Positions 18,274 to 25,855 of a DNA stretch of 64,000 nucleotides are shown piece after piece. The notes under the pieces are model-generated. The model was not told where the DNA came from. It did no database searches and saw nothing but the letters and a program-made list of their open reading frames with translations. Location: assembly GCF_003385775.1 (NCBI RefSeq), contig NZ_QRDP01000004.1:2795830-2859829 (forward strand), in the 5' to 3' direction. A program made the translations under genes and the position numbers. The stretch's first letter is position 1, and the number at the start of each line of letters is the position of its first letter. This DNA comes from Parasphingopyxis lamellibrachiae. GTDB taxonomy: Bacteria; Pseudomonadota; Alphaproteobacteria; Sphingomonadales; Sphingomonadaceae.

Positions 18274-19485
18274 TCAGGCGCGCTCGAAAACCGCGCCCAG
18301 CCCCTGGCCGCCGCCGATACACATGGTTTCCAGGCCGTAGCGCGCATCGCGCCGATCCATTTCCCGCAACAGGGTGGCGAGGATGCGGCCGCCTGTCGCG
18401 CCCACCGGGTGCCCGAGCGATATGCCCGAACCATGCACGTTCAGGCGGTCATGGTCGCTGGCGGCGAATTTCCACTCGCGCAGACAGGCGAGGACCTGCG
18501 CCGCAAATGCCTCGTTGAGTTCGATCAGATCGATATCGCCGAGGGTGAGTTCCGCCCGCGCGAGCGCCTTGGCGGTGGCGGGGACCGGACCGATCCCCAT
18601 GGTCTTTGGCGCGCAGCCGGCAACCGCCCAGCTTTTCAGCTGTGCTAGCGGCTTCAATCCGTATTTGTCCGCCGCTTCCCGGGTGCAAATGATACAGGCC
18701 GATCCGCCGTCATTCTGGCCGCTCGCATTGCCCGCCGTCACGGTCGCGCTGGCATCCTTTGCGCCGAATATCGGTTTCAGCTTGGCAAGGGCGTCCATGG
18801 TCAGGCCGGGGCGGGGATGCTCGTCGCGATCGACAATCGTCTCGTTGCCCTTGCGGTCCCTTATGGTAACCGGAATGATTTCCTCTTCGAATATGCCGCT
18901 TTCCTGTGCCGCTACAGCTCTTGCGTGCGAGTTCAGGGCCAGTTCGTCCTGCTCTTCGCGCGAAATTGTGTATTCAGCGCGAAGATTCTCGGCCGTTTCG
19001 ATCATGCCGCCCGGCACCGGATAATTCTTGCCGCCGGCCGTCAACCGTCCTCGCACCAGAGAATCGTGGAGAGTCATGGCTGGCTTGCGCGTGCCGTACC
19101 GCGCTTCATGGGTGAAAAAGGCGGCGTTGGTCATCGATTCCGCGCCGCCCGCAAGAACGAGATCCGCGCCGCCCGTCTGCACCTGCATCGACCCGTAGAT
19201 TATGGCCTGCAGGCCCGATCCGCATCTCCGGTCGATCTGTATTCCGGGTGTTTCGATGGGCAGGCCGGCATCCAGCGCGACGACCCGCCCGAGCGCCGGC
19301 GCTTCCATCGTTGGATAGCATTGCGCGAAGATCACATCCTCGACGGCATCGTGCGGAAGTTTCGTACGGTCAAGCAAGCCGCGAACCGCCGCCACGCCTA
19401 GCTCCGCCGCGCTGGTTTCCCGGAAAGCGCCGCCCAGGCCGCCGACCGGGGTGCGGACAGGTTCGCAGATTACGGCTTCACGCAT
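18274..19485 (-). CDS. Acetyl-CoA C-acetyltransferase (thiolase)
   Basis: Complete thiolase of 403 residues with all catalytic elements: nucleophilic Cys88 in DRRCGSGLQA, NEAFAAQ, GHPVGATG and the second Cys in ETMCIGGGQG. The start at MREAVICEPVRTP has a GGGAG ribosome site. It lies on the same strand as, and 180 bp after, the dehydrogenase of the CoA isomerase/hydratase operon, so it may share that transcript or have its own promoter in the gap. It is the most canonical thiolase in the window. Confidence 0.93.
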   Translation of the reverse strand: MREAVICEPVRTPVGGLGGAFRETSAAELGVAAVRGLLDRTKLPHDAVEDVIFAQCYPTMEAPALGRVVALDAGLPIETPGIQIDRRCGSGLQAIIYGSMQVQTGGADLVLAGGAESMTNAAFFTHEARYGTRKPAMTLHDSLVRGRLTAGGKNYPVPGGMIETAENLRAEYTISREEQDELALNSHARAVAAQESGIFEEEIIPVTIRDRKGNETIVDRDEHPRPGLTMDALAKLKPIFGAKDASATVTAGNASGQNDGGSACIICTREAADKYGLKPLAQLKSWAVAGCAPKTMGIGPVPATAKALARAELTLGDIDLIELNEAFAAQVLACLREWKFAASDHDRLNVHGSGISLGHPVGATGGRILATLLREMDRRDARYGLETMCIGGGQGLGAVFERA

Positions 19486-19665
19486 TGTAGAATCTCCCGA
19501 AAAATATCGTCTTGTGCGCATTTCAAGCGCGATGTGCCAGCGGCTTGTCGACAACCAGCAGGTAAGTGCAGCTGTGTTTCATTTCGCGCGACAAGAGGCT
19601 CCTGCCTCGCCTGAATATGTCGGCACGCGCGGCATTTGGCTGTGGCAACGCTCTGTTTCTCGCAG

Positions 19666-21309
19666 TCAGGATTGCGCCATCACCAGCCCACGGCCGATAA
19701 CCTGGGCCTGAATTTCCGCAGCGCCCTCGAATATGTTGAGTATCCGCGCATCGCACAGGACGCGGCTGATCTCATATTCCAGCGCATAACCGTTGCCGCC
19801 GTGAATCTGCACCGCGAGGTCCGCATTGGACCAGGCGACCCGGGCGGCGAGGAGTTTTGCCATGCCGGCCTCGATATCGCAGCGCTCGCCTTTGTCCTTG
19901 TGCCGGGCCGCCGAATAGGTCAGCTCGCGCGCCATTACCGTTTCGGCCGCCATCAGGGCCAGCTTGTCCGAAACTCGCGGGAAAGCGAGCAGGGGCTTGC
20001 GAAACTGTTTGCGTTCAAGGGCATAGCTTAGCCCGAGGTCGAAGGCGTTCCAGGCCACGCCGATGGCGCGCGCGGCGGTCTGGATGCGGGCGCCCTCGAA
20101 CGTCCGCATCAGCTGTTTGAAGCCCTGTCTCTCGGCGCCGCCCAGCAGGCCATCGGCGCCGACGGCAAAATTGTCGAAGCCGAGCGTATATTCCTTCATC
20201 CCGCGATAGCCGAGCACTGCGATCTCGTCGCCGGCAAGGCCCGGGTCGGGGAAGGGGGCCTTGTCGGTGCCGCGCGTCTTTTCAGCCAGCAGCATGGAAA
20301 GGCCGCCATAGCCGGGTGTATCCGGATCGGTGCGGCACAGGATGGTCATCAGGTCGGCGCGTGCGGCATGGGTGATCCAGGTCTTCGCGCCGTCGATCCG
20401 CCAGCCGCCATCCTCGGCCCGTGTCGCCCGGGTCCGCACCGAGGCAAGGTCCGAGCCGGTGTCCGGTTCGGTGAAAACGGCAGTCGGCAATATCGACCCA
20501 TCGGCCAGTTGCGGCAGGAATTTCCTTTTCTGCTCCTCGGTGCCGTTCTTTCCTATCAGCTCGCCGGCAATCTCCGATCGGGTGCCGAGCGAACCCGCGC
20601 AGATCCAGCCTCGCGACAATTCCTCGGAAACCAGGCACATGGCGAGTTTGCCGAGGCCGAGGCCGCCATAGTCTTCGTCTATGCAGATGCCGAAAACGCC
20701 GAGTTCCGCCATCTCCCGCACGATCTCGATAGGAATGAGGGCATCGGCCAAATGCCATTTATGCGCGTTGGGGGTAATCCGGTTTGCCGTAAAGGCCCGG
20801 AATTGCGCCCGGATCATATCATGCGTTTCATCGCCCATTTCTTCGAAGGGCCGCGCTCCCTCGCCCAGTAGCTCGGCAAGCCTGTGCCGCGTCTCCGGAA
20901 CATTGCCTTCGGTCAGGAATTTGGCGATTGCGGGATCGGCGACAAACTCTGCGACTGCGTCGCGCAAGCCGAATTCCGACAGCCGGACGAATTCGTTCTG
21001 GCTCATCGGGATCGCGGATGCGAGCTGCGCGCAATATTCTCCCAAACCCACTTTGAGGATCAGCTCCTCGAGCTCGCCATAAGCACCCGCTCCGCTGGCC
21101 CGGCTGGCCCAGTCCGACGCGGCGGCAACGGCTTCCGCGGATGTCGCCAGCCAGGCGAAACCATGAACGAGGCACTGTTCGCGCTCCACCCGGTCATTGT
21201 CGACACGGCCATCGACGAGGATGGCCTCGGCGGCCTTTGCTCGCATTTTCTCGGTGAGGCCTCGCGCCGCGAAAGCGGCTTTTCGGGACAGGTCGATCCA
21301 GTCGGTCAT
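19666..21309 (-). CDS. Acyl-CoA dehydrogenase with N-terminal extension, methylsuccinyl-CoA dehydrogenase-like
   Basis: At 547 residues this is about 160 longer than a normal acyl-CoA dehydrogenase. The extra N-terminal part (TDWIDLSRKAAFAARGLTEK, then VEREQCLVHGFAWLATSAEAV) resembles the extension of methylsuccinyl-CoA dehydrogenase (Mcd) of the ethylmalonyl-CoA pathway. The core has FTEPDTGSDLASVRT, WRIDGAKTWITHAARAD and IHGGNGYALEYEISRVL, with the catalytic Glu (about 528) in NIFEGAAEIQ. The start overlaps the preceding hydratase by 4 bp. Mcd oxidises methylsuccinyl-CoA to mesaconyl-C1-CoA; whether this paralogue does so is inference, strengthened by its two operon partners. Confidence 0.85.
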   Translation of the reverse strand: MTDWIDLSRKAAFAARGLTEKMRAKAAEAILVDGRVDNDRVEREQCLVHGFAWLATSAEAVAAASDWASRASGAGAYGELEELILKVGLGEYCAQLASAIPMSQNEFVRLSEFGLRDAVAEFVADPAIAKFLTEGNVPETRHRLAELLGEGARPFEEMGDETHDMIRAQFRAFTANRITPNAHKWHLADALIPIEIVREMAELGVFGICIDEDYGGLGLGKLAMCLVSEELSRGWICAGSLGTRSEIAGELIGKNGTEEQKRKFLPQLADGSILPTAVFTEPDTGSDLASVRTRATRAEDGGWRIDGAKTWITHAARADLMTILCRTDPDTPGYGGLSMLLAEKTRGTDKAPFPDPGLAGDEIAVLGYRGMKEYTLGFDNFAVGADGLLGGAERQGFKQLMRTFEGARIQTAARAIGVAWNAFDLGLSYALERKQFRKPLLAFPRVSDKLALMAAETVMARELTYSAARHKDKGERCDIEAGMAKLLAARVAWSNADLAVQIHGGNGYALEYEISRVLCDARILNIFEGAAEIQAQVIGRGLVMAQS

Positions 21310-22115
21310 CGGTAACTCACTTTGGCGGTCATTGCTGGGGTGCCGTCGCAACGGATGGCGGTAACTTCGTCTTGCGCGCTGCTGTTCAGGAAAACGGATT
21401 GTCCGAGGAACAGCGGCGCCATTGCGCGAAAAGAAAAGGTTGCAAGCGGCCCGCGGCGCATCGCCAGCCCGGCCAGCTTTGCGGCCGTGAAGGGGCCGTG
21501 GATGACAAGCGCCGGATAGCCCTCCACCGACGTCGCATAAGGTTTGTCGTAGTGGATCCGGTGTCCATTGAAGGTAGCGGCGGAAAAGCGGAACAGATTC
21601 ACTTCATCGGGCGTCCATTGCTCGCCCGCTGGCGGCTTCGAAGCGGGTATCGGCATAGCCGCCGGCGTGCCTTCACCACGATATACATAGCTCTGCCGCT
21701 CGGTCACGCACGGAGCGCCATCTTGCGATATGACTTTCTCCACCTCGACAAACACAAGATCGCCAGAACGCCCGGCCTTGTGGGTGACATCGGCAATCGT
21801 GGCAATCAGCGCGGCCTCGACGCCGATTGCCAGAGGGGTGTCGAACCGGATGCTGCTGCCGGCGAACATGCGGCGTGGGAGGGGGATATCGGGCAGGAAC
21901 CCGCCTTTTCGCGGATGGCCGTCGGGTCCGATTTCCTCGTCCGTCGGCCCGGGCAGAAAGAACGCCCAGTGGGCGAGCGGAGTTTGTGCGGTATCCGCCC
22001 CGACTGACAGGGCAAAGCGCCGCAGGCTTTGCGCTTCCAGTATCTCGGTCCGCCGTTCGCTCCTGCCTATCGCGCTGCGCCACTGCTCGATACGATCCGG
22101 GCTCAGTGCCGTCAT
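21306..22115 (-). CDS. MaoC/FAS1-type dehydratase, mesaconyl-C4-CoA hydratase-like
   Basis: Protein of 269 residues with two hot-dog modules. The N-terminal dehydratase-like half contains TPLAHWAFFLP and PLPRRMFAGSSIRF. The C-terminal half holds the catalytic-looking FNGHRIHYDKPYATSVEGYPALVIHGPF. This is the architecture of 3-methylfumaryl (mesaconyl-C4)-CoA hydratase of the 3-hydroxypropionate bicycle and of related acyl dehydratases. It is coupled on both sides by 4-bp ATGA overlaps to a CoA isomerase/transferase and to the Mcd-like dehydrogenase. The family call is firm; the exact substrate is inference. Confidence 0.82.
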   Translation of the reverse strand: MTALSPDRIEQWRSAIGRSERRTEILEAQSLRRFALSVGADTAQTPLAHWAFFLPGPTDEEIGPDGHPRKGGFLPDIPLPRRMFAGSSIRFDTPLAIGVEAALIATIADVTHKAGRSGDLVFVEVEKVISQDGAPCVTERQSYVYRGEGTPAAMPIPASKPPAGEQWTPDEVNLFRFSAATFNGHRIHYDKPYATSVEGYPALVIHGPFTAAKLAGLAMRRGPLATFSFRAMAPLFLGQSVFLNSSAQDEVTAIRCDGTPAMTAKVSYR

Positions 22116-23314
22116 TTCACCACTCCCTGATCGTGCAAGCGCGCGATCTCGCTGCTGTCGAGGTTGAGGAAATCGGCGAGCACCTCATCGGTGTGTTGGC
22201 CGATCTTCGGTGCGGGTTCAGGCTGGCGGCGCTCATCCTGGGGAATGCGGGCGGCCGCGCCGGGCGCGGGGTATGTGGCGCCCCCCGGATGGGCGGTTTC
22301 GGAAAATATCGGATTGTCCGCAAACAGACGGGGCTCTTGGGACAGCGCCTGATGCAGCGATCGATATCGCGACCAGGTAACGCCGGCTTTTGCGAAGCGT
22401 GTTTCCAGATCAGCCGCTTCGAAGCGTGCGAACGCCTTTTCGATCAACGGATCGAGCTGGTTCCGATGCGTATAACGGGCCCCCTCGTCCTGGCCGAAAT
22501 CGATACCGAGATCGGCTTCGAGCGCGGCCACGTCTTCGCCGATCTCCAGTCCCGACAGCATGCCCGACCATTGCCGGGGCGTGATCGCAACGATCATGAA
22601 GCGTTCACCACCCTTGGCGGTAAAGTCGCGGCCGAACGCGCCATAGAGATTGTTGCCGCTCCGCCCGCGATCCGCGTCGCCGAGCATGGCTTCGGCCAGA
22701 AAGCCCAGATTGGCGAGGGAAGCGGCGGCTATATCGGAGAGCGCCAGCCGGATTTCGCGGCCACGGCCGCTTGCAGCGCGATCGCGCTCCGCGGCAAGCA
22801 GGGTGAAAGCGCCATAGGCTCCGGTCAGAAGGTCCCATGCCGGGAGCACATGATTGACCGGCCGATCATCGTCGGACGGCCCGGTCATATAGGGCAGGCC
22901 GGTTGCCGCGTTTACCGTATAGTCGACGGCGGGCGTGCCATCGGCCCAGCCCATTACGCGCAAGGTAATCTGGTCTTCGCGCAAGGCGCTCAGAACATCG
23001 TGCGAGAGGAAACCGTCGACGGGAAAATTGGTCACGAACAGTCCGCTGCCGCCCGTCGCCAGCCGTTGCGCAAGTTCGCGGCCCGCCGGCTTCTTGAAGT
23101 CGATCGCGATAGACCGTTTTCCCTTGTTGAGGCCTTCCCAATACAGGCTTTCATCGTCCGGACCGAGCGGCCAGCGCCTTGCATCGGGGCCACCACCGAT
23201 CTGGTCGAAACGGATGACCTTTGCGCCCATCTGCGCGAAGTGCAGCGCACAGGTGGGCCCGGCGACAAACGCCGACCCTTCCACTATCGTTACACCCTTC
23301 AAAAAATCGTACAT
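22112..23314 (-). CDS. Family III CoA-transferase, 2-methylfumaryl-CoA isomerase (Mct)-like
   Basis: CaiB/BaiF-type (family III) CoA-transferase of 400 residues. Asp161 in LPAWDLLTG fits the acyl-anhydride-forming Asp of the family. The pattern VEGSAFVAGP, VIRFDQIGGGPDARRWPL, GLNKGKRSIAIDF, VDYTVNAATGLPYMTGP and NNLYGAFGRDF resembles, from memory, the intramolecular mesaconyl-CoA C1-C4 CoA transferase (2-methylfumaryl-CoA isomerase). The start is ATG at 23314 behind GGTGGGG; a GTG three codons upstream is an alternative. It is the first gene of the coupled three-gene operon. Other roles, such as a general CoA transferase, are possible. Confidence 0.82.
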   Translation of the reverse strand: MYDFLKGVTIVEGSAFVAGPTCALHFAQMGAKVIRFDQIGGGPDARRWPLGPDDESLYWEGLNKGKRSIAIDFKKPAGRELAQRLATGGSGLFVTNFPVDGFLSHDVLSALREDQITLRVMGWADGTPAVDYTVNAATGLPYMTGPSDDDRPVNHVLPAWDLLTGAYGAFTLLAAERDRAASGRGREIRLALSDIAAASLANLGFLAEAMLGDADRGRSGNNLYGAFGRDFTAKGGERFMIVAITPRQWSGMLSGLEIGEDVAALEADLGIDFGQDEGARYTHRNQLDPLIEKAFARFEAADLETRFAKAGVTWSRYRSLHQALSQEPRLFADNPIFSETAHPGGATYPAPGAAARIPQDERRQPEPAPKIGQHTDEVLADFLNLDSSEIARLHDQGVVK

Positions 23315-23400
23315 CGGCCCCACCCGGATAGCGAAAGGGTCAGCAGAAAGCCGCGGCGCGGCCAGATGGCGCAGCCGCAGCTGTCAGACCCGTGATTGTC

Positions 23401-23445
23401 TGCGATTGTCGCACATTCTCTTAGGTTCCATCGATGCTTAGTCAA
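23401..23445 (-). promoter_or_regulatory. Promoter/operator candidate of the CoA isomerase operon
   Basis: On the minus strand, TTGACT (23445-23440) could be a -35 element. Downstream, near the expected start of transcription, is the inverted repeat TGCGA-TTG-TCGCA (23401-23413), overlapped by a GATTGTC direct repeat (23393 and 23404). The -10 match is poor, so this is a candidate operator more than a defined promoter. The region from 23315 to 23573 holds no gene. Confidence 0.35.
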
Positions 23446-23573
23446 TTGGGACTCTCAAATGGTCCTTGAGGAAGCTCTTCGAAAAGCATTGTTGCGAAGC
23501 CGATGGCCGGCAAAGGTCCCGCCGATTTACGCCCGGTCGCCGTGCATGATGGCTGATTATGACCGTCTGGCTG

Positions 23574-24503
23574 CTATTCGGGGCCGATCAGCCCAAAGCG
23601 CATGTCGGAGGGCAGCAGTTCCTCGCCGCAGTGATTGCACTGCATACGCATTTCCAACGGATCGCCGCAGGGGCGGTGGAAAAGCAGGAGAGGCGGGCCC
23701 TTTTCATCTGCATAGTAGCGATCCCCCCATTGCAAGAGGCCGAGGATCACCGGGTAGAGCTCGCGTCCCTTTTCGGTCAGGCGATACTCGAAACGGGGCG
23801 GGTGTTCGCAATATTGCTCGGTGCGGAGGACACCCGCCTCGATCAGTTCGTCGATCCGGCCGGAAAGGATGTTCGGGGCCATCAGCGTATCCTGCTGGAT
23901 CTGGTCGAAACGGTACAGGCCCGAAAACATCGCACGGATCACCAAAGTCGACCAGCGGTCCCCGAAAATGCCGATAATCGAATCGACCAATGTCCCGCCG
24001 CCACGCCGGTTGGTGACGCTGGCCGAGGGACGGCGGCGGCGGCTGTAATCCGGCGTAACCTGAACCAGGCCGGGGCCTTCCTCCCAGTCGACTTCGCGCG
24101 GATCGATCTCGGCCGTGCAGGATAGGCAGACAGGTTTGGGCTCGATCGCGTGGCCGCAGGTCGCGTGCTCCAGTCGAATCTGGAAATCGCGGCGTTTGGG
24201 CTCCCATCGATGCTGCCACCGAACCATGGCCATGGCGACCGGGAACAGGGCGCGCCCTTTTTCCGTGATGCGATAGGACGTGCGGCGGCTGCCGGGTTGC
24301 GGCGCCATCGCGAGGCAATCTTCAGCGACCAGTTTTTTCAGACGGTTGCTTACGACCGACCGGGCGAATCCGGTTTGCTCGACGAATTTCTCGAATCCAT
24401 GGACACCCAGAAAAGCCTGCTCCATGATCAACAGGACCGGAACGTCGCCGACAACCTCCAACGCACGCCAGATCGAGCATGCGCGGATGGTGTCCATTTT
24501 CAC
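23574..24503 (-). CDS. Tandem HxlR-type transcriptional regulator
   Basis: A 309-residue protein made of two HxlR winged-helix domains in a row. The first spans about residues 8-95 (CSIWRALEVVGDVPVLLIMEQ) and the second about 170-265 (IIGIFGDRWSTLVIRAMFSGLYRFDQIQ). Each is followed by a short Cys-rich tail (CGH...CLSC and PCGD...CNHC), which may bind a metal. Most HxlR proteins have a single domain of about 110 residues. The GTG at 24503 has AAGGA nine bases upstream and is preferred over an ATG two codons inside. It is the last gene of the TonB receptor/hydrolase operon, so it probably controls this locus. Confidence 0.85.
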   Translation of the reverse strand: MKMDTIRACSIWRALEVVGDVPVLLIMEQAFLGVHGFEKFVEQTGFARSVVSNRLKKLVAEDCLAMAPQPGSRRTSYRITEKGRALFPVAMAMVRWQHRWEPKRRDFQIRLEHATCGHAIEPKPVCLSCTAEIDPREVDWEEGPGLVQVTPDYSRRRRPSASVTNRRGGGTLVDSIIGIFGDRWSTLVIRAMFSGLYRFDQIQQDTLMAPNILSGRIDELIEAGVLRTEQYCEHPPRFEYRLTEKGRELYPVILGLLQWGDRYYADEKGPPLLLFHRPCGDPLEMRMQCNHCGEELLPSDMRFGLIGPE

Positions 24504-24516
24504 GAGCGCTATTCCT

Positions 24517-25824
24517 TCAATTGCCTTGTCTTGCCAGATGATCGGCTATCGCCTGATAGGCGGGCAAGCTCACCGGGTCTATATGGGCATTGGCGGCCAT
24601 GGGATGCGAGGCAAGTCTGACAATCACCATTTCGGCCGCCGGATCGATGTAGATTGTCTGGCCATGCACGCCGCGAGCAGCAAAAGCGCCGTTATGGCTG
24701 ACCCACCATTGATCGCGATAGCTCCAGCCGGGAAGTGTCGTATAACCCGCCGGGGCGAAATCTTCCCGGCTGCCGCCCCGATGGATCTGCTGGACAACCG
24801 CTTCCGGAACGATCTGAATCCCGTTGAAATTACCGTTTCGGCGCATCATTTCTCCGAACCTTGCATGGTCGCGCAAGGTCGCGTTCAGGCCGCCCGCCGC
24901 CCAACCGGTTCCATGCGAATCGACCATCATATAGCCATCGTTTTCAGCCCCGATCCGGCTCCAGATTCTCTCCGCAACCACGTCGACGGCGCTGCGCCCG
25001 GTGACCCGCGCGATCAGCCATCCAAGGACTTCGGTATTGACGGATCTGTAGGTAAATCGCGCGCCGTGTTCGCCCTCTTTCCGTAGCGTCGGAAGGTAGT
25101 TGTAATAACCGTCCGGCCCCGAAAATCCCTCGGGCCGGGCGAAGATGCCGCCGGCGATCGCATAGGCGAACACTTCCGACTGCGGGTCCGTATAATCTTC
25201 GCTATAGTCGATAGCGGTGGTCATGTCGGCGACCTGTCGCACGGTCGCATCGCCAAAACCGCTGTCCTCGAGTTCGGGGATGTAATGGGCGACCGTCTCG
25301 TTTTCGTCGAGTAGCCCCTCCGCCATCAGCATCGCCGCGACGGTGCCGATATAGGATTTGGTCATGGAGAAGGACATGTGCGGCGTGTGTCTGCCGGTCA
25401 CGCCAAAATAGCGTTCGTAAACAATCGTGCCGCGATGGAGGACAAGGATCGCATCGGCATAGCTGCGCTGGAGCGCTTCGTCCCAGCGCATCGGTTCGCT
25501 TCCGCCGAGCGGCACAAACGATACCGCATCGAGATCGCCGCGATGATTTTCAGGTAGGTTGCTTTGCGGGCCGTTTCCGCGGCCGATATTGGCCGTGGGA
25601 AACAGCATGCGCATATTGGAGAAGGACCAGCGGGTTCTGGGAAACTGGTAGAAGCTTCCATCATCCCGCCGCACCAGTCGGTTTGCCAGCGGTGGTGCTC
25701 CGCGCATCCACTCCATGGCTGCCGGGTCGGTTTCCGCAGCGCTGGCCGGATTGTCCTGCGCCGCGACCGGAGCTCCCAAGAGCGCCATGCCGCCAAGCGC
25801 CAAACCGGCCAGCCAAATCCTCAT
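24517..25824 (-). CDS. Secreted beta-lactamase-family serine hydrolase
   Basis: Protein of 435 residues with a signal peptide (MRIWLAGLALGGMALLGAPVAAQ). It has the class C beta-lactamase/esterase fold, with SxxK at Ser153-Lys156 in SMTKSY and a Tyr-containing second motif in TYRSVNTEVLGW. Members include esterases, D-amino-acid peptidases and 6-aminohexanoate-dimer hydrolases. It lies between a TonB-dependent receptor (31 bp) and the HxlR regulator (13 bp), so it probably releases the transported compound from an ester or amide in the periplasm. It is not a resistance beta-lactamase on present evidence. Confidence 0.87.
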   Translation of the reverse strand: MRIWLAGLALGGMALLGAPVAAQDNPASAAETDPAAMEWMRGAPPLANRLVRRDDGSFYQFPRTRWSFSNMRMLFPTANIGRGNGPQSNLPENHRGDLDAVSFVPLGGSEPMRWDEALQRSYADAILVLHRGTIVYERYFGVTGRHTPHMSFSMTKSYIGTVAAMLMAEGLLDENETVAHYIPELEDSGFGDATVRQVADMTTAIDYSEDYTDPQSEVFAYAIAGGIFARPEGFSGPDGYYNYLPTLRKEGEHGARFTYRSVNTEVLGWLIARVTGRSAVDVVAERIWSRIGAENDGYMMVDSHGTGWAAGGLNATLRDHARFGEMMRRNGNFNGIQIVPEAVVQQIHRGGSREDFAPAGYTTLPGWSYRDQWWVSHNGAFAARGVHGQTIYIDPAAEMVIVRLASHPMAANAHIDPVSLPAYQAIADHLARQGN

Positions 25825-25855
25825 TCTGTTTCTCCCATCTACGGACAGATTCGCA

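Noticed and set aside
21827..23395. A 522-codon open frame on the plus strand
   Set aside because: Antisense to the CoA isomerase and hydratase genes, without any conserved motif; a product of high GC content.
24517..25824. Beta-lactamase-fold gene as an antibiotic resistance determinant
   Set aside because: Only the SxxK and a Tyr motif of the wider serine hydrolase family are seen, and the receptor/oxygenase context fits an esterase better.
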